64,000 nt of DNA from Phascolarctobacterium sp. (GCA_017467905.1 JAFUKD010000010.1:25396-89395); one strand, 5' to 3'. Shown: positions 1 to 9,361, numbered from the stretch's first letter. Numbers and translations are program-made. The notes: generated from the sequence alone by a model not told the origin.

Positions 1-1077
1 TTCAACAACCAAGGTTTCTTCGCCGTTCAAGCCGCTGTTAACCATAACCAGACGACCAACATTTTGACCAACGGTTACTTCTTTCATGATAACCTTGTTA
101 TCCTCGCCAACAACGTAAACGAAATTCTTATACATCATTTCAGTTACAGAGCGTTGGGGAATGAGGAGAGCGTTTTCACGAACACCGGCAGTTGCTTGGA
201 TGTGAGCAAACATACCGGGCAATAATTTCTTAGTGGGGTTTTGGAAGGTAGCCTTAATGGTTAAGGTACCGGTATTATCGCTAATGCCGCGGTTAACTTC
301 ACTTACTTGACCTTTCAAATCATAGGTTTCACCATTTGCCAAAACCGCAGTCAAATTATCCAAGGAAGCACCGCCTTCAGTGGTGGTAGCAGCCAAAGTC
401 AGGTATTCCGGTTCAGCAATGCTGAATTTAACGAATACAGGGTCAGTATTGGAAATTTTAGTCAAAGTACCTTGACCTGCAACAACATAGTTGCCAACTT
501 CCAGGGAAGAAGTGTCTGTGCGACCGGTGAAGGGTGCCACAACATTAGTTTCTTCCATATTAATTTGTGCGTTCAAAAGCAAGCCTTCCATTGCTTTTAC
601 AGAAGCGCGGGCTTGGTCGCGGGCAGTTACTGCGTTATCCATCATTTGTTTGGAAACAGCATTCTGCTCGTACAATTTAGTGTAACGTTCTGCGTCCATT
701 TCAGCATTTGCCAAATTAGCGCGAGCACTTGCCAAATTACCTTCTGCACTCAACAGATTTGCCTGATAAGTGCGCGGGTCAATCTTATACAGAACTTGTC
801 CTTCTTGTACGGTATCGCCGCCTTTAAAATATTTACCCACGATTTGACCGGTAACCTGCGGGCTCAAAGTCATTTCTTGGGTAGCTTCAACAAAGCCAGT
901 GTAATCATACACAATCGGGGTAGTGCGGGTGATTACCTTCATGGTTTTAACCAAAGTGGCTTGAGGTCCAGCTTGCTGCTCTTTTTTTGCACAACCGGCA
1001 ACTGTCAAAATCATAGTTGCCGCCATAGCCGCCGCTAAAGCTTTCTTAGCATGGCGAGAGCGGATAAAACTAAACAT
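1..1077 (-). CDS. RND efflux periplasmic adaptor lipoprotein (AcrA/MexA type), 3' end outside window
   Basis: Membrane-fusion subunit that would link an inner-membrane RND pump to an outer-membrane channel. Reading from the ATG at 1077 gives 359 codons with no stop before the window edge, so the C-terminus is missing. A basic N-terminus and hydrophobic segment end in the lipobox LTVAGC (Cys29), predicting a lipoprotein. A biotinyl-lipoyl-like hairpin region (VTGQIVGKYFKGGDTVQEGQVL), a coiled-coil stretch rich in Ala/Glu/Gln and the beta-barrel portion (TDTSSLEVGNYV, PGMFAHIQA) follow in family order. An AGGAGG site precedes the start. The pump gene should lie just beyond position 1. Family assignment is firm; the substrate cannot be told. 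Confidence 0.9.
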   Translation of the reverse strand, partial: MFSFIRSRHAKKALAAAMAATMILTVAGCAKKEQQAGPQATLVKTMKVITRTTPIVYDYTGFVEATQEMTLSPQVTGQIVGKYFKGGDTVQEGQVLYKIDPRTYQANLLSAEGNLASARANLANAEMDAERYTKLYEQNAVSKQMMDNAVTARDQARASVKAMEGLLLNAQINMEETNVVAPFTGRTDTSSLEVGNYVVAGQGTLTKISNTDPVFVKFSIAEPEYLTLAATTTEGGASLDNLTAVLANGETYDLKGQVSEVNRGISDNTGTLTIKATFQNPTKKLLPGMFAHIQATAGVRENALLIPQRSVTEMMYKNFVYVVGEDNKVIMKEVTVGQNVGRLVMVNSGLNGEETLVVE

Positions 1078-1151
1078 ATAAAATCCTCCTTCGCATATAC
1101 AAAAGACTAAACCCCCAAAAGGGGATAATAAGCCAGTTTCAGAATAATACT

Positions 1152-1180
1152 ATTATAAATGAGCAAATTTATAAAATCAA
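1152..1180 (-). promoter_or_regulatory. Sigma-70-type promoter for the efflux operon
   Basis: On the minus strand TTGATT (1175-1180) and a perfect TATAAT (1152-1157) are separated by 17 nt, about 75 nt upstream of the adaptor start. The imperfect palindrome TGACTGGTCAGTCA at 1251-1264, about 70 nt further upstream and overlapping the end of the next gene, resembles a TetR-family operator. Confidence 0.6.
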
Positions 1181-1257
1181 ACTCTTTCTCGATTGATTAA
1201 ACCTATTTTACTTAGAAATTCTCTTTATTTCATCAGTTTTTGAAATTTGCTGACTGG

Positions 1258-2529
1258 TCAGTCAGAATTCTTGGAAATCCAGTGCTGCTTCTTGATAAAC
1301 TTATGCAGATTCCCTAAAGCAAAACCGGAAACCTCTTCTTTGCCACAGACATTTTCCAAAAAGAAAATTTTATCTTCCTTTATGTACCACTCTCTGGGCA
1401 AGCCTTCACTGAAATCAAGATTCTTATTATTGTTCAACAGGTTCAACAGCTTATACAAATCATCCTGACTGGTATCGAGGATGTCTTCAATCTTAATCAC
1501 CTTACCCGTAGGAACATCAAGATGCACATTATGATGAACAAAGCTATTTTTACCGCTAATCAGCTGCAGACTTAAAAGATAGGGGCTTGTAACCGCTACG
1601 TTAAAGGCTACATCTGCTTCACCACGGTAAAACCTTGCAAGATACGGTTCAGTTTCCTTCATTAATAATGTGTTTACCTCATTTTGTAATTGAGGATTAT
1701 TTTTATAAACCACCATGGGGTATGTAGCTTCGCCGCCGGGAAGTACAAGCTTGCGTGGCAGCACGCAGTAATCTTCTGCATCCACTCCGTCGTTGATAGT
1801 ATTGTTCTTACCACTGCTTGCCAGCATAATAGTATACTTGCCGGTCTTCCACTGCTCCTTACCGTCAAGCTCCTGTAATTTCCAAACAGCACCCACATCT
1901 GCCAAAACTTTTTTATCTGCGATGATGCTTTGAGTTGTCAAAAGCTCTTCCTTACCGTCACCATCCAAATCATGGGCAACCATGGAACTCAAACCGCTAT
2001 ACGCAGGCGCTTTGCCACGACGGGTAATTTGCTCCAGCATATCATAGTCCAGCTCCACCTTATGGGTTTTGCCATCTGCCATGGTTACGTCAATGGCATC
2101 TCCATCCCATTCAGTACGTTTAATTACACCAAAGTTATCCGTATCAGCGAAAACCTCTTTTACTTTTTTAGTATTCTTAAAATCTAAAAGCAAGAACTCC
2201 CTGCCAACACGCCAGCTACCGCGCCCAATGGAAAGCAAAATATTTTTATCGCCCTCTTTTAGCTGCACTGCTTCTAAAAAACAATTATACCCACCATTTA
2301 TAGATGGCTTATAGGCCGTAATGATTTTCTCATCAGCATCCTTCATCAGTAACAGCAGGTCATCAGCATAGCCACCAGAAAGCTTTTCTCCCCACAATTC
2401 AAAATTAACCTGTGCACCATTTTGTTCAGCTTCCAGCTTTGCTAACTGCAAACGTTCTGCGGCAGCGGATTGCACGCCACAGCACAGCAGGCACAGCATT
2501 GCCAAGATAGTTTTTATTTTACCGGTCAT
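1258..2529 (-). CDS. Exported protein with DUF3298-like C-terminal region
   Basis: A 423-residue protein of unknown function with a clear Sec signal peptide (hydrophobic ILAMLCLLCCGVQ, cleavage near AAA-ER at about residue 24). Around residues 187-195 it has DLDGDGKEE, an FG-GAP/calcium-loop-like motif typical of secreted repeat proteins. Residues 330-352 (HLDVPTGKVIKIEDILD) match the pattern of the DUF3298/RsiV-like domain found in exported Firmicute proteins. GGAAGGAG lies 8 nt before the ATG. It is the gene directly upstream of the efflux adaptor, on the same strand but separated from it by a promoter. A periplasmic or cell-surface role is inferred from the signal only. Confidence 0.75.
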   Translation of the reverse strand: MTGKIKTILAMLCLLCCGVQSAAAERLQLAKLEAEQNGAQVNFELWGEKLSGGYADDLLLLMKDADEKIITAYKPSINGGYNCFLEAVQLKEGDKNILLSIGRGSWRVGREFLLLDFKNTKKVKEVFADTDNFGVIKRTEWDGDAIDVTMADGKTHKVELDYDMLEQITRRGKAPAYSGLSSMVAHDLDGDGKEELLTTQSIIADKKVLADVGAVWKLQELDGKEQWKTGKYTIMLASSGKNNTINDGVDAEDYCVLPRKLVLPGGEATYPMVVYKNNPQLQNEVNTLLMKETEPYLARFYRGEADVAFNVAVTSPYLLSLQLISGKNSFVHHNVHLDVPTGKVIKIEDILDTSQDDLYKLLNLLNNNKNLDFSEGLPREWYIKEDKIFFLENVCGKEEVSGFALGNLHKFIKKQHWISKNSD

Positions 2530-2578
2530 AAGACACGCTCCTTCCCAAATGCTACTAACATTATATCACCAGCGCACA

Positions 2579-2610
2579 AGTATATGATAGACGAAAGGCT
2601 TTCATATACT
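2579..2610. repeat. Intergenic hairpin
   Basis: Perfect 9-bp inverted repeat AGTATATGA / TCATATACT with a 14-nt loop, located just upstream of the exported-protein gene. It could be an operator or an mRNA leader structure; nothing further can be said. Confidence 0.4.
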
Positions 2611-2682
2611 ATAATTTGCATTCTTTTAAAATTTTCATACGGCAATTTTTACAAAGTTCGTGCAAGCACTCTCTATAAACAA

Positions 2683-2736
2683 AAAGAAGCAACAAACGCT
2701 TTGCTAATCTACTTGCAACGCACCTATTGCTTCTTT
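2683..2736 (-). terminator. Terminator after the 96-residue gene
   Basis: Inverted repeat AAAGAAGCAA / TTGCTTCTTT flanks a long loop, and on the minus strand it runs into TTTTTGTTT. It lies about 25 nt past the stop codon of the gene at 2762-3052, at the end of the methylmalonyl-CoA mutase operon. Confidence 0.55.
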
Positions 2737-2761
2737 CGGTTTATACACATCCAAAAAATTA

Positions 2762-3052
2762 TTAACCTTCACTCAAAGTATCCCACAAGAGCAAAATATT
2801 ATTGCCTATTTCGGCATAAAACTTAATGCCTTCATCCTTAGCATCCCAGGCTACGTGCATGGCACTATTTACACTCCCATACTTTTCATTAAAGCTCTTT
2901 TCCATTTCAGAAGAGAATTTAACAAAAAGCATCATATTATATCGTTTGAATCTTTCATCAACAATTACATAATGACTATCTAAAACTTTTACATTATATT
3001 TATTCTCAATTAACTCCAATAAGCCTTGAGGTACCTTTTTAAAACTTTCCAT
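2762..3052 (-). CDS. Small protein of unknown function
   Basis: A soluble-looking 96-residue protein that I do not recognise; no signal peptide or membrane segment. I chose the ATG at 3052 because AAGGAGA precedes it at good spacing; an upstream in-frame extension to 3106 would run through a hairpin and has no such site. It follows meaB by about 50 nt, so it may be read through from the methylmalonyl-CoA mutase operon past a weak hairpin. The composition is mixed alpha/beta, with a Trp/Lys-rich C-terminal half (AWDAKDEGIKFYAEIGNNIL). Function unknown. Confidence 0.6.
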   Translation of the reverse strand: MESFKKVPQGLLELIENKYNVKVLDSHYVIVDERFKRYNMMLFVKFSSEMEKSFNEKYGSVNSAMHVAWDAKDEGIKFYAEIGNNILLLWDTLSEG

Positions 3053-3070
3053 TATATTCTCCTTAAGAAA

Positions 3071-3097
3071 ACAGGCGTAACGTGAAGCTACGCCTGT
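3071..3097 (-). terminator. Hairpin just after meaB
   Basis: Perfect 9-bp stem ACAGGCGTA / TACGCCTGT with a 9-nt loop, beginning 5 nt past the meaB stop and followed on the minus strand by TTTCTT. The short U-tract suggests a leaky terminator or a mRNA 3' end-stabilising hairpin between meaB and the next small gene. Confidence 0.5.
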
Positions 3098-3102
3098 AAG
3101 AA

Positions 3103-4284
3103 TCATTTAATCTCAAAAACAGAAGCTGTGTTTTGTTTTTCACCAACAAACTGCGAATTTGAAAACTTCTCTATCAACTGCCTTACTGCCATGGTAGCAG
3201 AAAGCTGACCTTTGACAACCTCTTCTTCAATATTATCCTTGCATCCCATAATAACAGGAGAACGATAGAATAAATTATGAAGATGCTCCTCAACCATAGA
3301 GTAAACCCAAGAAAGAGTTTGTTGTTTTCTACGTTCTGCAAGCACACCATTGTCCCAGCCTTGTTTCATAAAGACTTCAATGACATCATGCCACAGTTCC
3401 ATGATACCTGCACCTGTGTAAGCAGAACAAGTGTAAGCATGAGTAGTCCAATTTTCGGTTGCTTGGCGCAAAAAGTACAATATTCTTTCGTACTCCGTCT
3501 TGGTAACTAACGCCCGTTGCTTATTGTCGCCATCTGCTTTGTTAACGACAATAGCGTCAGCCAATTCCATTACGCCTTTCTTCATACCTTGCAGTTCGTC
3601 ACCAGCACCAGTGAGAACAACTAACAAGAAGAAGTCTACCATTGAACGTACTGTGGTTTCACTTTGTCCTACACCAACAGTTTCTACCAATATAGTATCG
3701 TAGCCGGCTGCTTCGCATAAAAGCAAAGTTTCTCTACTCTTACGAGTTAACCCACCCAAGGTTCCACCGGAGGGAGATGGACGCACAAAGGCATTTGGTT
3801 CACGAGATAAATGTTCCATACGAGTTTTATCGCCTAAAATACTACCTTTAGTAACAGTACTGGACGGGTCAACTGCAAGAACTGCTACTTTATGACCAAT
3901 CCTGCACAAATTAGTTCCTAAAGCTTCTATAAAAGTAGACTTACCTGCACCGGGGACACCGGTAATGCCTACGCGAGTAGACTTACCGGTATACGGCAAC
4001 AGTTTTTGAATAACTTGTTGTGCAATTTCAAAGTGAGCTGCAGCATTACTTTCTACAAGAGTAATCGCTCTTGATAGAATAGCACGGTCACCGTTCAGCA
4101 CCCCCTCAACGTAATCATCAACGTCAAGGATGCGACGCCTTACAACAGGCACCACCTTATCTTTTTTGTTTACAACAACACCAGGAGTACCTTCATGACC
4201 ACCTTCAACGCCATACATTACCCGGCAAGCAAATTTGCTGTCGTCTTTTTCAGGCACCCAAGAAGGTTTATATGTTTCAGTCAT
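3103..4284 (-). CDS. meaB: Methylmalonyl-CoA mutase-associated GTPase MeaB (ArgK family)
   Basis: G3E-type P-loop GTPase that gates cobalamin loading and protects methylmalonyl-CoA mutase from inactivation. The Walker A GVPGAGKST is at residues 109-117, followed by VDPSS, VETVGVGQSE and the NKAD base-specificity motif near 248. At 393 residues it is about 60-70 longer than typical MeaB; the extra N-terminal segment (residues 1-55, Lys/Val-rich) is not part of the GTPase fold and may be a lineage-specific extension. It starts one base after the large mutase subunit, so the two are translationally linked. Assignment is secure from motifs and from the operon. Confidence 0.95.
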   Translation of the reverse strand: MTETYKPSWVPEKDDSKFACRVMYGVEGGHEGTPGVVVNKKDKVVPVVRRRILDVDDYVEGVLNGDRAILSRAITLVESNAAAHFEIAQQVIQKLLPYTGKSTRVGITGVPGAGKSTFIEALGTNLCRIGHKVAVLAVDPSSTVTKGSILGDKTRMEHLSREPNAFVRPSPSGGTLGGLTRKSRETLLLCEAAGYDTILVETVGVGQSETTVRSMVDFFLLVVLTGAGDELQGMKKGVMELADAIVVNKADGDNKQRALVTKTEYERILYFLRQATENWTTHAYTCSAYTGAGIMELWHDVIEVFMKQGWDNGVLAERRKQQTLSWVYSMVEEHLHNLFYRSPVIMGCKDNIEEEVVKGQLSATMAVRQLIEKFSNSQFVGEKQNTASVFEIK

Positions 4285-4285
4285 T

Positions 4286-6478
4286 TTAATCTTCTAAGCC
4301 TAAACGTTTGTTAAGCTCTTCCAAAACTTTTTTAGCGCAAACAGGAATGATGGTGCCGGGGCCAAAAATTGCTGCTGCACCGTGTTCATAGAGGAAGTCA
4401 TAGTCTTGAGCGGGAATTACGCCGCCAATAACAACCATGATATCTTCACGACCACGTTTTTTGAGTTCTTCAACAAGTTGCGGCATAAGAGTCTTATGAC
4501 CTGCAGCCAAACTACTCATACCAACAATATGTACGTCATTATCTACAGCGTCTTGTGCTGCTTCTTCCGGAGTTTGGAACAAAGGACCGATATCTACGTC
4601 ATAGCCCATATCTGCGAAGGCAGTAGCAATAACTTTTGCACCACGGTCATGACCGTCTTGACCCATCTTAGCGATAAAGATACGCGGACGACGACCTTCT
4701 TTTTCTTCAAACTTGTCAGTCATAGAACGAACTTCTTTGATAACATCTTCGTCAGCAAATTCGCTACTATACACACCGGAGATAGAACGGATAATTGCTT
4801 TATGGCGACCACAAACTTTTTCAACAGCATCAGAAATTTCACCTTTAGAAGCACGAGCACGAGCAGCTTCAACTGCGAGTTCAAGCAAGTTGCCTTCGCC
4901 AGTTTCCATAGCGTGGGTAATTGCATTCAAGCAACGACGAACTTTATCGTTATCACGATTTGCACGCAATTTTTTGAGTCGTTCAATTTGCGCCAAACGA
5001 ACTGCAGTATTGTCTACTTCCAGAATATCCAGCGGATCTTCTTTTTCCAAACGATAATCGTTAACGCCAACAATCATTTCTTCGCCAGAGTCAATATGTG
5101 CTTGACGACGAGCAGCAGCTTCTTCAATACGCATCTTCGGCAGGCCGGTATCAATTGCTTTTGCCATACCACCAAGCTCTTCAACTTCTTGGATATGTGC
5201 CCAAGCTTTTCTGATAAGTTGATTGGTGAGGTATTCTACATAGTAGGAACCGCCCCACGGGTCAATAACTTTGCAAACTTGAGTTTCATCTTGAATATAA
5301 AGTTGGGTATTACGAGCGATACGAGCAGAGAAGTCTGTCGGCAACGCAATTGCTTCGTCAAGTGCGTTAGTATGCAAGGATTGGGTGTGACCCAACGCAG
5401 CAGCCATCGCTTCAATACAAGTACGAGTAATATTATTGAAGGGATCTTGTTCGGTAAGGCTCCAACCGGAAGTTTGTGAGTGAGTGCGCAACGCCATGGA
5501 TTTAGCTTTTTTAGGATTAAAGCTATTAACAATCTTAGCCCACAGCATGCGACCTGCACGCATTTTTGCAATTTCCATAAAGTAGTTTTTGCCCATTGCC
5601 CAGAAGAAGGAAAGACGCGGAGCAAATTGGTCAATTGTCAGACCGTGTTCAGTACCAGTTCTCAAGTATTCCAAACCGTCAGCAAGAGTATAGCCCAATT
5701 CGATATCCGCAGTCGCACCAGCTTCTTGCATGTGATAGCCGGAAATAGAAATGCTGTTGAACTTGGGCATATATTTAGAGGTGTATTCAAAAATATCACC
5801 GATGATACGCATAGAAGCAGAAGGCGGATAAATGTAGGTGTTGCGCACCATAAATTCTTTCAAAATATCATTTTGAATAGTACCAGCCATTACAGATTTA
5901 TCTACGCCTTGTTCTTCGCCTGCAAGAATGTAGAACGCCATTACCGGCAAAACCGCACCGTTCATGGTCATAGATACGGACATTTGATCCAAAGGAATAC
6001 CGGAGAACAAGATTTCCATATCAAGAATGGAGTCTACTGCTACACCGGCTTTACCAACGTCACCTACAACACGAGGATGGTCAGAGTCATAACCACGGTG
6101 AGTAGCCAAGTCGAACGCAATGGACAAACCTTTTTGCCCAGCAGCCAAGTTACGACGATAGAACGCATTAGATTCTTCCGCAGTGGAGAAACCTGCGTAT
6201 TGACGAACAGTCCAAGGTTTAGTTACGTACATTGTGGAATAAGGACCACGCAAAAACGGAGGAATACCTGCCATATAGTTCAAGTGGTTGCAATCAGCAT
6301 AAGCACTTGCATCATACAAAGGAGCTACGTCAATTTGCTCCATGGTGCGGGAAAAGTTTTCTTCAAAAGATTTCCCTGTTTCATTTTTTAATTGAACCTT
6401 CCAAGCATTATAGGCTTCTTCGCCACGCAAATCTACCTGCTGAAAGGGAATCTTTGAAAAATCAGGAATTCTAGACAT
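4286..6478 (-). CDS. mutB: Methylmalonyl-CoA mutase, large (alpha, B12-binding) subunit
   Basis: Adenosylcobalamin-dependent interconversion of succinyl-CoA and (R)-methylmalonyl-CoA, the key step of the succinate-propionate pathway. The protein has 730 residues: a TIM-barrel substrate domain with family hallmarks ([20 protein letters not shown], the ARNTQL segment), then a C-terminal B12 domain whose DxHxxG motif is visible as DGHDRG in [13 protein letters not shown] (about residues 605-616); the His is the lower axial ligand of cobalt. It begins 2 nt after the small subunit ends and abuts meaB. Length and motifs are those of a complete catalytic subunit. Confidence 0.97.
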   Translation of the reverse strand: MSRIPDFSKIPFQQVDLRGEEAYNAWKVQLKNETGKSFEENFSRTMEQIDVAPLYDASAYADCNHLNYMAGIPPFLRGPYSTMYVTKPWTVRQYAGFSTAEESNAFYRRNLAAGQKGLSIAFDLATHRGYDSDHPRVVGDVGKAGVAVDSILDMEILFSGIPLDQMSVSMTMNGAVLPVMAFYILAGEEQGVDKSVMAGTIQNDILKEFMVRNTYIYPPSASMRIIGDIFEYTSKYMPKFNSISISGYHMQEAGATADIELGYTLADGLEYLRTGTEHGLTIDQFAPRLSFFWAMGKNYFMEIAKMRAGRMLWAKIVNSFNPKKAKSMALRTHSQTSGWSLTEQDPFNNITRTCIEAMAAALGHTQSLHTNALDEAIALPTDFSARIARNTQLYIQDETQVCKVIDPWGGSYYVEYLTNQLIRKAWAHIQEVEELGGMAKAIDTGLPKMRIEEAAARRQAHIDSGEEMIVGVNDYRLEKEDPLDILEVDNTAVRLAQIERLKKLRANRDNDKVRRCLNAITHAMETGEGNLLELAVEAARARASKGEISDAVEKVCGRHKAIIRSISGVYSSEFADEDVIKEVRSMTDKFEEKEGRRPRIFIAKMGQDGHDRGAKVIATAFADMGYDVDIGPLFQTPEEAAQDAVDNDVHIVGMSSLAAGHKTLMPQLVEELKKRGREDIMVVIGGVIPAQDYDFLYEHGAAAIFGPGTIIPVCAKKVLEELNKRLGLED

Positions 6479-6480
6479 TA

Positions 6481-8673
6481 TCAGAACATCCCCCTTTCTT
6501 TTTGCATACGGAGAAGGGTTTCATAACAGTTAGATTTAACACTGATATAATCATCCATACCAGCTTCATCACACAAAGCTTTCAGTTCTGCACTGGGAGC
6601 ACCTGCCAAGAAAACTTTCATTTCCGGTTTAACTGCTTTTATACCTTTAGTCACAGCAGGAGCAAGTTCCGGATAAGTAACATCAGTGGAGCAAACAATA
6701 GCTGCATCAGCACCGGATTCCAAGGCTGCCTTAACAGCTTCTTCAACAGTAGAATAACCATCATTATCAGTAAGCACGTTAAACGCAGCTACTTGCATAA
6801 AGGAAGTAACGAAGTCAGCACGTGCTTTATGTTGCGGAATGGGTCCCATTTTGGCCAAGAAGATTTTAACGTTTTCACCTGTTTCCGCTTGGAATTTTTC
6901 GGTACGCAAACGCAATTCTTCATAACGTTCAGTCCAACGATGAGCCAAAATAGCTTCAATGGTTTCACCTTTAGCTTCGCCGGCAAGAGCAGCATTGATT
7001 TCGCCCATGGTAGCACCGGCAAGCAATGCCTTTTGAGCCATTACCACAAGATAACCAGGTTCGCTTGCATCAACTTTGCCAAGCTCATTCAATACAGCTT
7101 CTACATATTCGTTATCACGAACTTTTACATTTACACGCAGCGCAGTTTTACGTTCCGCAATAATTTGTTCCATGTTTACAGGATGAGCTTCCAACAAAAC
7201 TTCCGTCATATTAGGATACATATTATTACCTACTGCACGATCTTTACGTGTAGCCAAGTTTTTGAAGCGTTGTTCCAAAATTTCTTTGACTGCAGCTTGC
7301 ACTTTACCTTCGGCTAGTGCAGTAACGAGGCCACCATTGTCTTCAATTTCTTGGAATTTTGCCCAAGCTTTTTGAGTAAACTCTTCGGTAAGCGGTTCAA
7401 TATACCAGCTACCACCTGCAGGGTCAACAATTTGAGTAAAGTTGAACTCATTTTGTTCCATGATTTGAATGTTACGAGCAATACGACGAGAGAACTCATC
7501 ACTAGGACGAATGCAATGGTCGAAAGGTTGTACATTCATACCATCAATACCACCAACTACCGCAGAGAAAGATTGAGTAGCTGCGCGCAACAGGTTTACA
7601 TACGGGTCATACAAGGTTTGACAGAAAGTAGAAGTGCTTACAAACAAGTTTACTTTTTGAGCTTCTTCACAACCACCGCAATTTTTGACGATTTGCTCCC
7701 AAATAGTTTTCAAGCTACGCAATTTAGCAATTTCCATAAAGAAGATTGCGCCAATGCTGAAGTGGAAACGCAAGTGTTTGCAGAAAGTATCTACATCAAT
7801 ACCGCGCATTTCCATTGCACGCATATAAGTAACTGCTTGATTCATAGCATAAGCAACTTCTTGTACGGAGTTTGCACCACCATTGTGATATACTTCAGCA
7901 TCAACAATAACAGTGCGCAATTCCGGAGCATTCTTTTCAGCCCAAGCAATTGCATGTGCCATATCATCATAATATTCATCCAAAGGTTTTGCCAATTGAC
8001 CATCTCTAACCAATTCGCCAATGGGATCAGCTACGATTGCACCATACAATTTAGTCAAAGGCAAACCTTTTCTGTCGCAAACTGCTGCAACTGCAGCCAA
8101 AAGTGCAACATTGGATGCACCCGCATGCAAATTGATTTCGAATTTTTCTAAATCAACTTCTTCCAACATTTTTTCAACGTCAGCCAAAGTAGACAAAGAA
8201 ACACCGATATCAGCAATTTCTTTTTCGTCTGCCTTATCAGCATCAATACCTTTACGAGTAGCAGTGTCGAGTACGTTACAAACAGCAGTAGTGCCTTTCG
8301 CCAATTCGTATCTAATCATAGCATTGGCATCAGCAGGAGTTTTAGCGTCACATTCTTGCGCAATAGTCCAAACTTTACGCAAATAGCCACCTGCATAAGC
8401 ACCACGAAGGTTACTATCTAAACCAGGATAGGTTTGATTATGAGTAAGACCTTCTTGCTCTTCCATTCTGTAAATGGGCTCGAAGGTAATTCCCTCATAA
8501 GTTTTAGTAAACATACTTTTTTCAAAAGAGCCACCTTTTAACGCATTTACTACCTCTTGCTTCCACTCTTCATAAGTGGGAGGATTGAATTCGCTAAAAT
8601 CAACAGGAGGAAGTTCTTTTTCTACCAGTTCTTCCTGCTGTACATTTTCTTCAAGCATTTTATCTTGTTCCAT
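6481..8673 (-). CDS. mutA: Methylmalonyl-CoA mutase, small (beta) subunit
   Basis: Non-catalytic partner of MutB in the bacterial heterodimer. It keeps the same two-domain architecture (730 residues), but the expected cobalamin motif reads [14 protein letters not shown] in place of DxHxxG, so B12 ligation is lost, as is normal for this subunit. Start choice: the open frame reaches ATG at 8682, but AGAAAGG would then abut the start codon; the internal ATG at 8673 has this site at 9 nt and is preferred. It is first in mutA-mutB-meaB, downstream of a long leader with a cobalamin riboswitch. No epimerase or carboxyltransferase gene is in the window. Confidence 0.94.
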   Translation of the reverse strand: MEQDKMLEENVQQEELVEKELPPVDFSEFNPPTYEEWKQEVVNALKGGSFEKSMFTKTYEGITFEPIYRMEEQEGLTHNQTYPGLDSNLRGAYAGGYLRKVWTIAQECDAKTPADANAMIRYELAKGTTAVCNVLDTATRKGIDADKADEKEIADIGVSLSTLADVEKMLEEVDLEKFEINLHAGASNVALLAAVAAVCDRKGLPLTKLYGAIVADPIGELVRDGQLAKPLDEYYDDMAHAIAWAEKNAPELRTVIVDAEVYHNGGANSVQEVAYAMNQAVTYMRAMEMRGIDVDTFCKHLRFHFSIGAIFFMEIAKLRSLKTIWEQIVKNCGGCEEAQKVNLFVSTSTFCQTLYDPYVNLLRAATQSFSAVVGGIDGMNVQPFDHCIRPSDEFSRRIARNIQIMEQNEFNFTQIVDPAGGSWYIEPLTEEFTQKAWAKFQEIEDNGGLVTALAEGKVQAAVKEILEQRFKNLATRKDRAVGNNMYPNMTEVLLEAHPVNMEQIIAERKTALRVNVKVRDNEYVEAVLNELGKVDASEPGYLVVMAQKALLAGATMGEINAALAGEAKGETIEAILAHRWTERYEELRLRTEKFQAETGENVKIFLAKMGPIPQHKARADFVTSFMQVAAFNVLTDNDGYSTVEEAVKAALESGADAAIVCSTDVTYPELAPAVTKGIKAVKPEMKVFLAGAPSAELKALCDEAGMDDYISVKSNCYETLLRMQKERGMF

Positions 8674-8718
8674 ATACGGCATCCTTTCTTTTTTAAGTTT
8701 GGGGTGCTGTATTTATTC

Positions 8719-8796
8719 ACCTCCTATTCATTTTATATTTCTATCTATAGCAGAATGGTTCGAGTACCTCCTACCTAAACTGCGAAGATCCCTCCT
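8719..8796 (-). other. Three orphan Shine-Dalgarno-like AGGAGG motifs in the mutA leader
   Basis: On the minus strand AGGAGG occurs at 8719-8724, 8767-8772 and 8791-8796, none followed by a start codon and an ORF of useful length at 5-12 nt. The mutA start itself uses a weaker AGAAAGG. The arrangement could sequester or park ribosomes, or act in alternative leader pairing; function unproven. Confidence 0.35.
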
Positions 8797-8810
8797 GCAC
8801 AACAAACAAA

Positions 8811-8835
8811 AGCCATCACGAATATGGTGATGGCT
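8811..8835 (-). terminator. Terminator-like hairpin in the mutA leader
   Basis: AGCCATCAC / GTGATGGCT, a perfect 9-bp stem with a 7-nt loop, followed on the minus strand by TTTGTTTGTTG. It lies 138 nt upstream of the mutA start and downstream of the cobalamin riboswitch. It is a candidate attenuator, although the distance from the aptamer (about 330 nt) is larger than usual. Confidence 0.55.
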
Positions 8836-8846
8836 GAATTTACTAT

Positions 8847-8873
8847 TATGGTAGCGCACCCCACGCTACCATA
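8847..8873 (-). repeat. 10-bp perfect hairpin in the mutA leader
   Basis: TATGGTAGCG / CGCTACCATA with a 7-nt loop, 11 nt upstream of the terminator-like hairpin on the transcript. It has no T-tract of its own. It may be an antiterminator partner or a stability element of the leader mRNA. Confidence 0.45.
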
Positions 8874-9036
8874 ACAATGTGAGGAGAAAGGAAATATTAA
8901 CCTAACAATTAAGGAAAATTTTCAGAATAGCATTTAATACGGTGTGTCCAGCACCGAACAAGTTTTAATGAACGAATATTTTGTGACTACTCCTCTAAAG
9001 TCAGCCATCTTTTGACAACAGGCATAGAAACAAGAA

Positions 9037-9079
9037 GCCGTTTTTCTAGCACAGGACATCCCATTGCTACAAAAACGGC
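9037..9079 (-). repeat. Long hairpin 3' of the cobalamin riboswitch
   Basis: GCCGTTTTT / AAAAACGGC extended by TAGCA / TGCTA across a single C-C mismatch gives a roughly 15-bp stem. On the minus strand it is followed by TTCTTGTTTC. It lies about 85 nt after the riboswitch P1 stem and could be part of the expression platform. Confidence 0.45.
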
Positions 9080-9107
9080 AGTATATCAGAAAATAAGCAC
9101 ATTACAA
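9080..9107 (-). promoter_or_regulatory. Possible second promoter inside the mutA leader
   Basis: Minus-strand TTGTAA (9102-9107) and TATACT (9080-9085) are 16 nt apart. Initiation near 9073 would bypass the riboswitch and start inside the following hairpin. Similarity to consensus is the only evidence. Confidence 0.35.
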
Positions 9108-9163
9108 ATGCGCGCATTCTTAAACATATCTCCCCGTCTATCGCAGGTCAAACGATGTGTGTT

Positions 9164-9307
9164 TTACAGGCAATTCTTCTGACTCAGACTCATTGCTCAC
9201 TTCGCCTTCCCAGTTTCCCAGTGACATCTTGAAGCTCGCTCTTCTTTACAGCGACGGGATCGTGTCGGGCTTACACCGACTTCCTTATTAAGCTTACGCA
9301 CCTGTAA
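9164..9307 (-). ncRNA. Cobalamin (B12) riboswitch
   Basis: Read on the minus strand this segment has the cobalamin aptamer signature in order: P1 strand TTACAGG, an AAGGAAGTCGGTGTAAGCC block (variant of the GGGAA..GGTGNAAxxCC core), ATCCCGTCGCTGT (variant of CCCGCCACTGT), GATGTCACTGGG, GGGAAGGC, GAGTCAGAAGA, and the closing CCTGTAA. It lies upstream of the B12-dependent methylmalonyl-CoA mutase operon. That is unusual, since this riboswitch more often controls synthesis, transport or B12-independent isozymes. Whether ligand turns expression on or off cannot be read directly. Confidence 0.9.
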
Positions 9308-9332
9308 CATTCAATATAAACTTGTTATCTTA

Positions 9333-9361
9333 ATAGTAACTCTTACCATTTATTTTGTCAA
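9333..9361 (-). promoter_or_regulatory. Main promoter of the mut operon leader
   Basis: Minus-strand TTGACA (9356-9361, perfect -35) and TACTAT (9333-9338) separated by 17 nt, placing the transcript start about 20 nt upstream of the riboswitch P1 stem. Distance to the mutA ATG is about 650 nt, all of it untranslated leader. The remaining 240 nt up to the next gene hold no ORF that I can support. Confidence 0.7.

Noticed and set aside
4382..5479. 365-codon open frame on the plus strand opposite mutB
   Set aside because: It lies wholly within the well-conserved mutB coding sequence on the other strand, has no ribosome-binding site and encodes a Phe/Asn/Thr-rich sequence with no domain character.
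8811..9107. 6S RNA or tmRNA in the gap before mutA
   Set aside because: The region has several hairpins but lacks the 6S open-complex mimic bubble and any tmRNA acceptor/TYC signature.
9105..9150. 13-codon leader peptide (starts MFKNARIC) after GGGGAGAT in the mutA leader
   Set aside because: Too short and without regulatory codons that would make an attenuation peptide convincing; kept only as part of the leader description.
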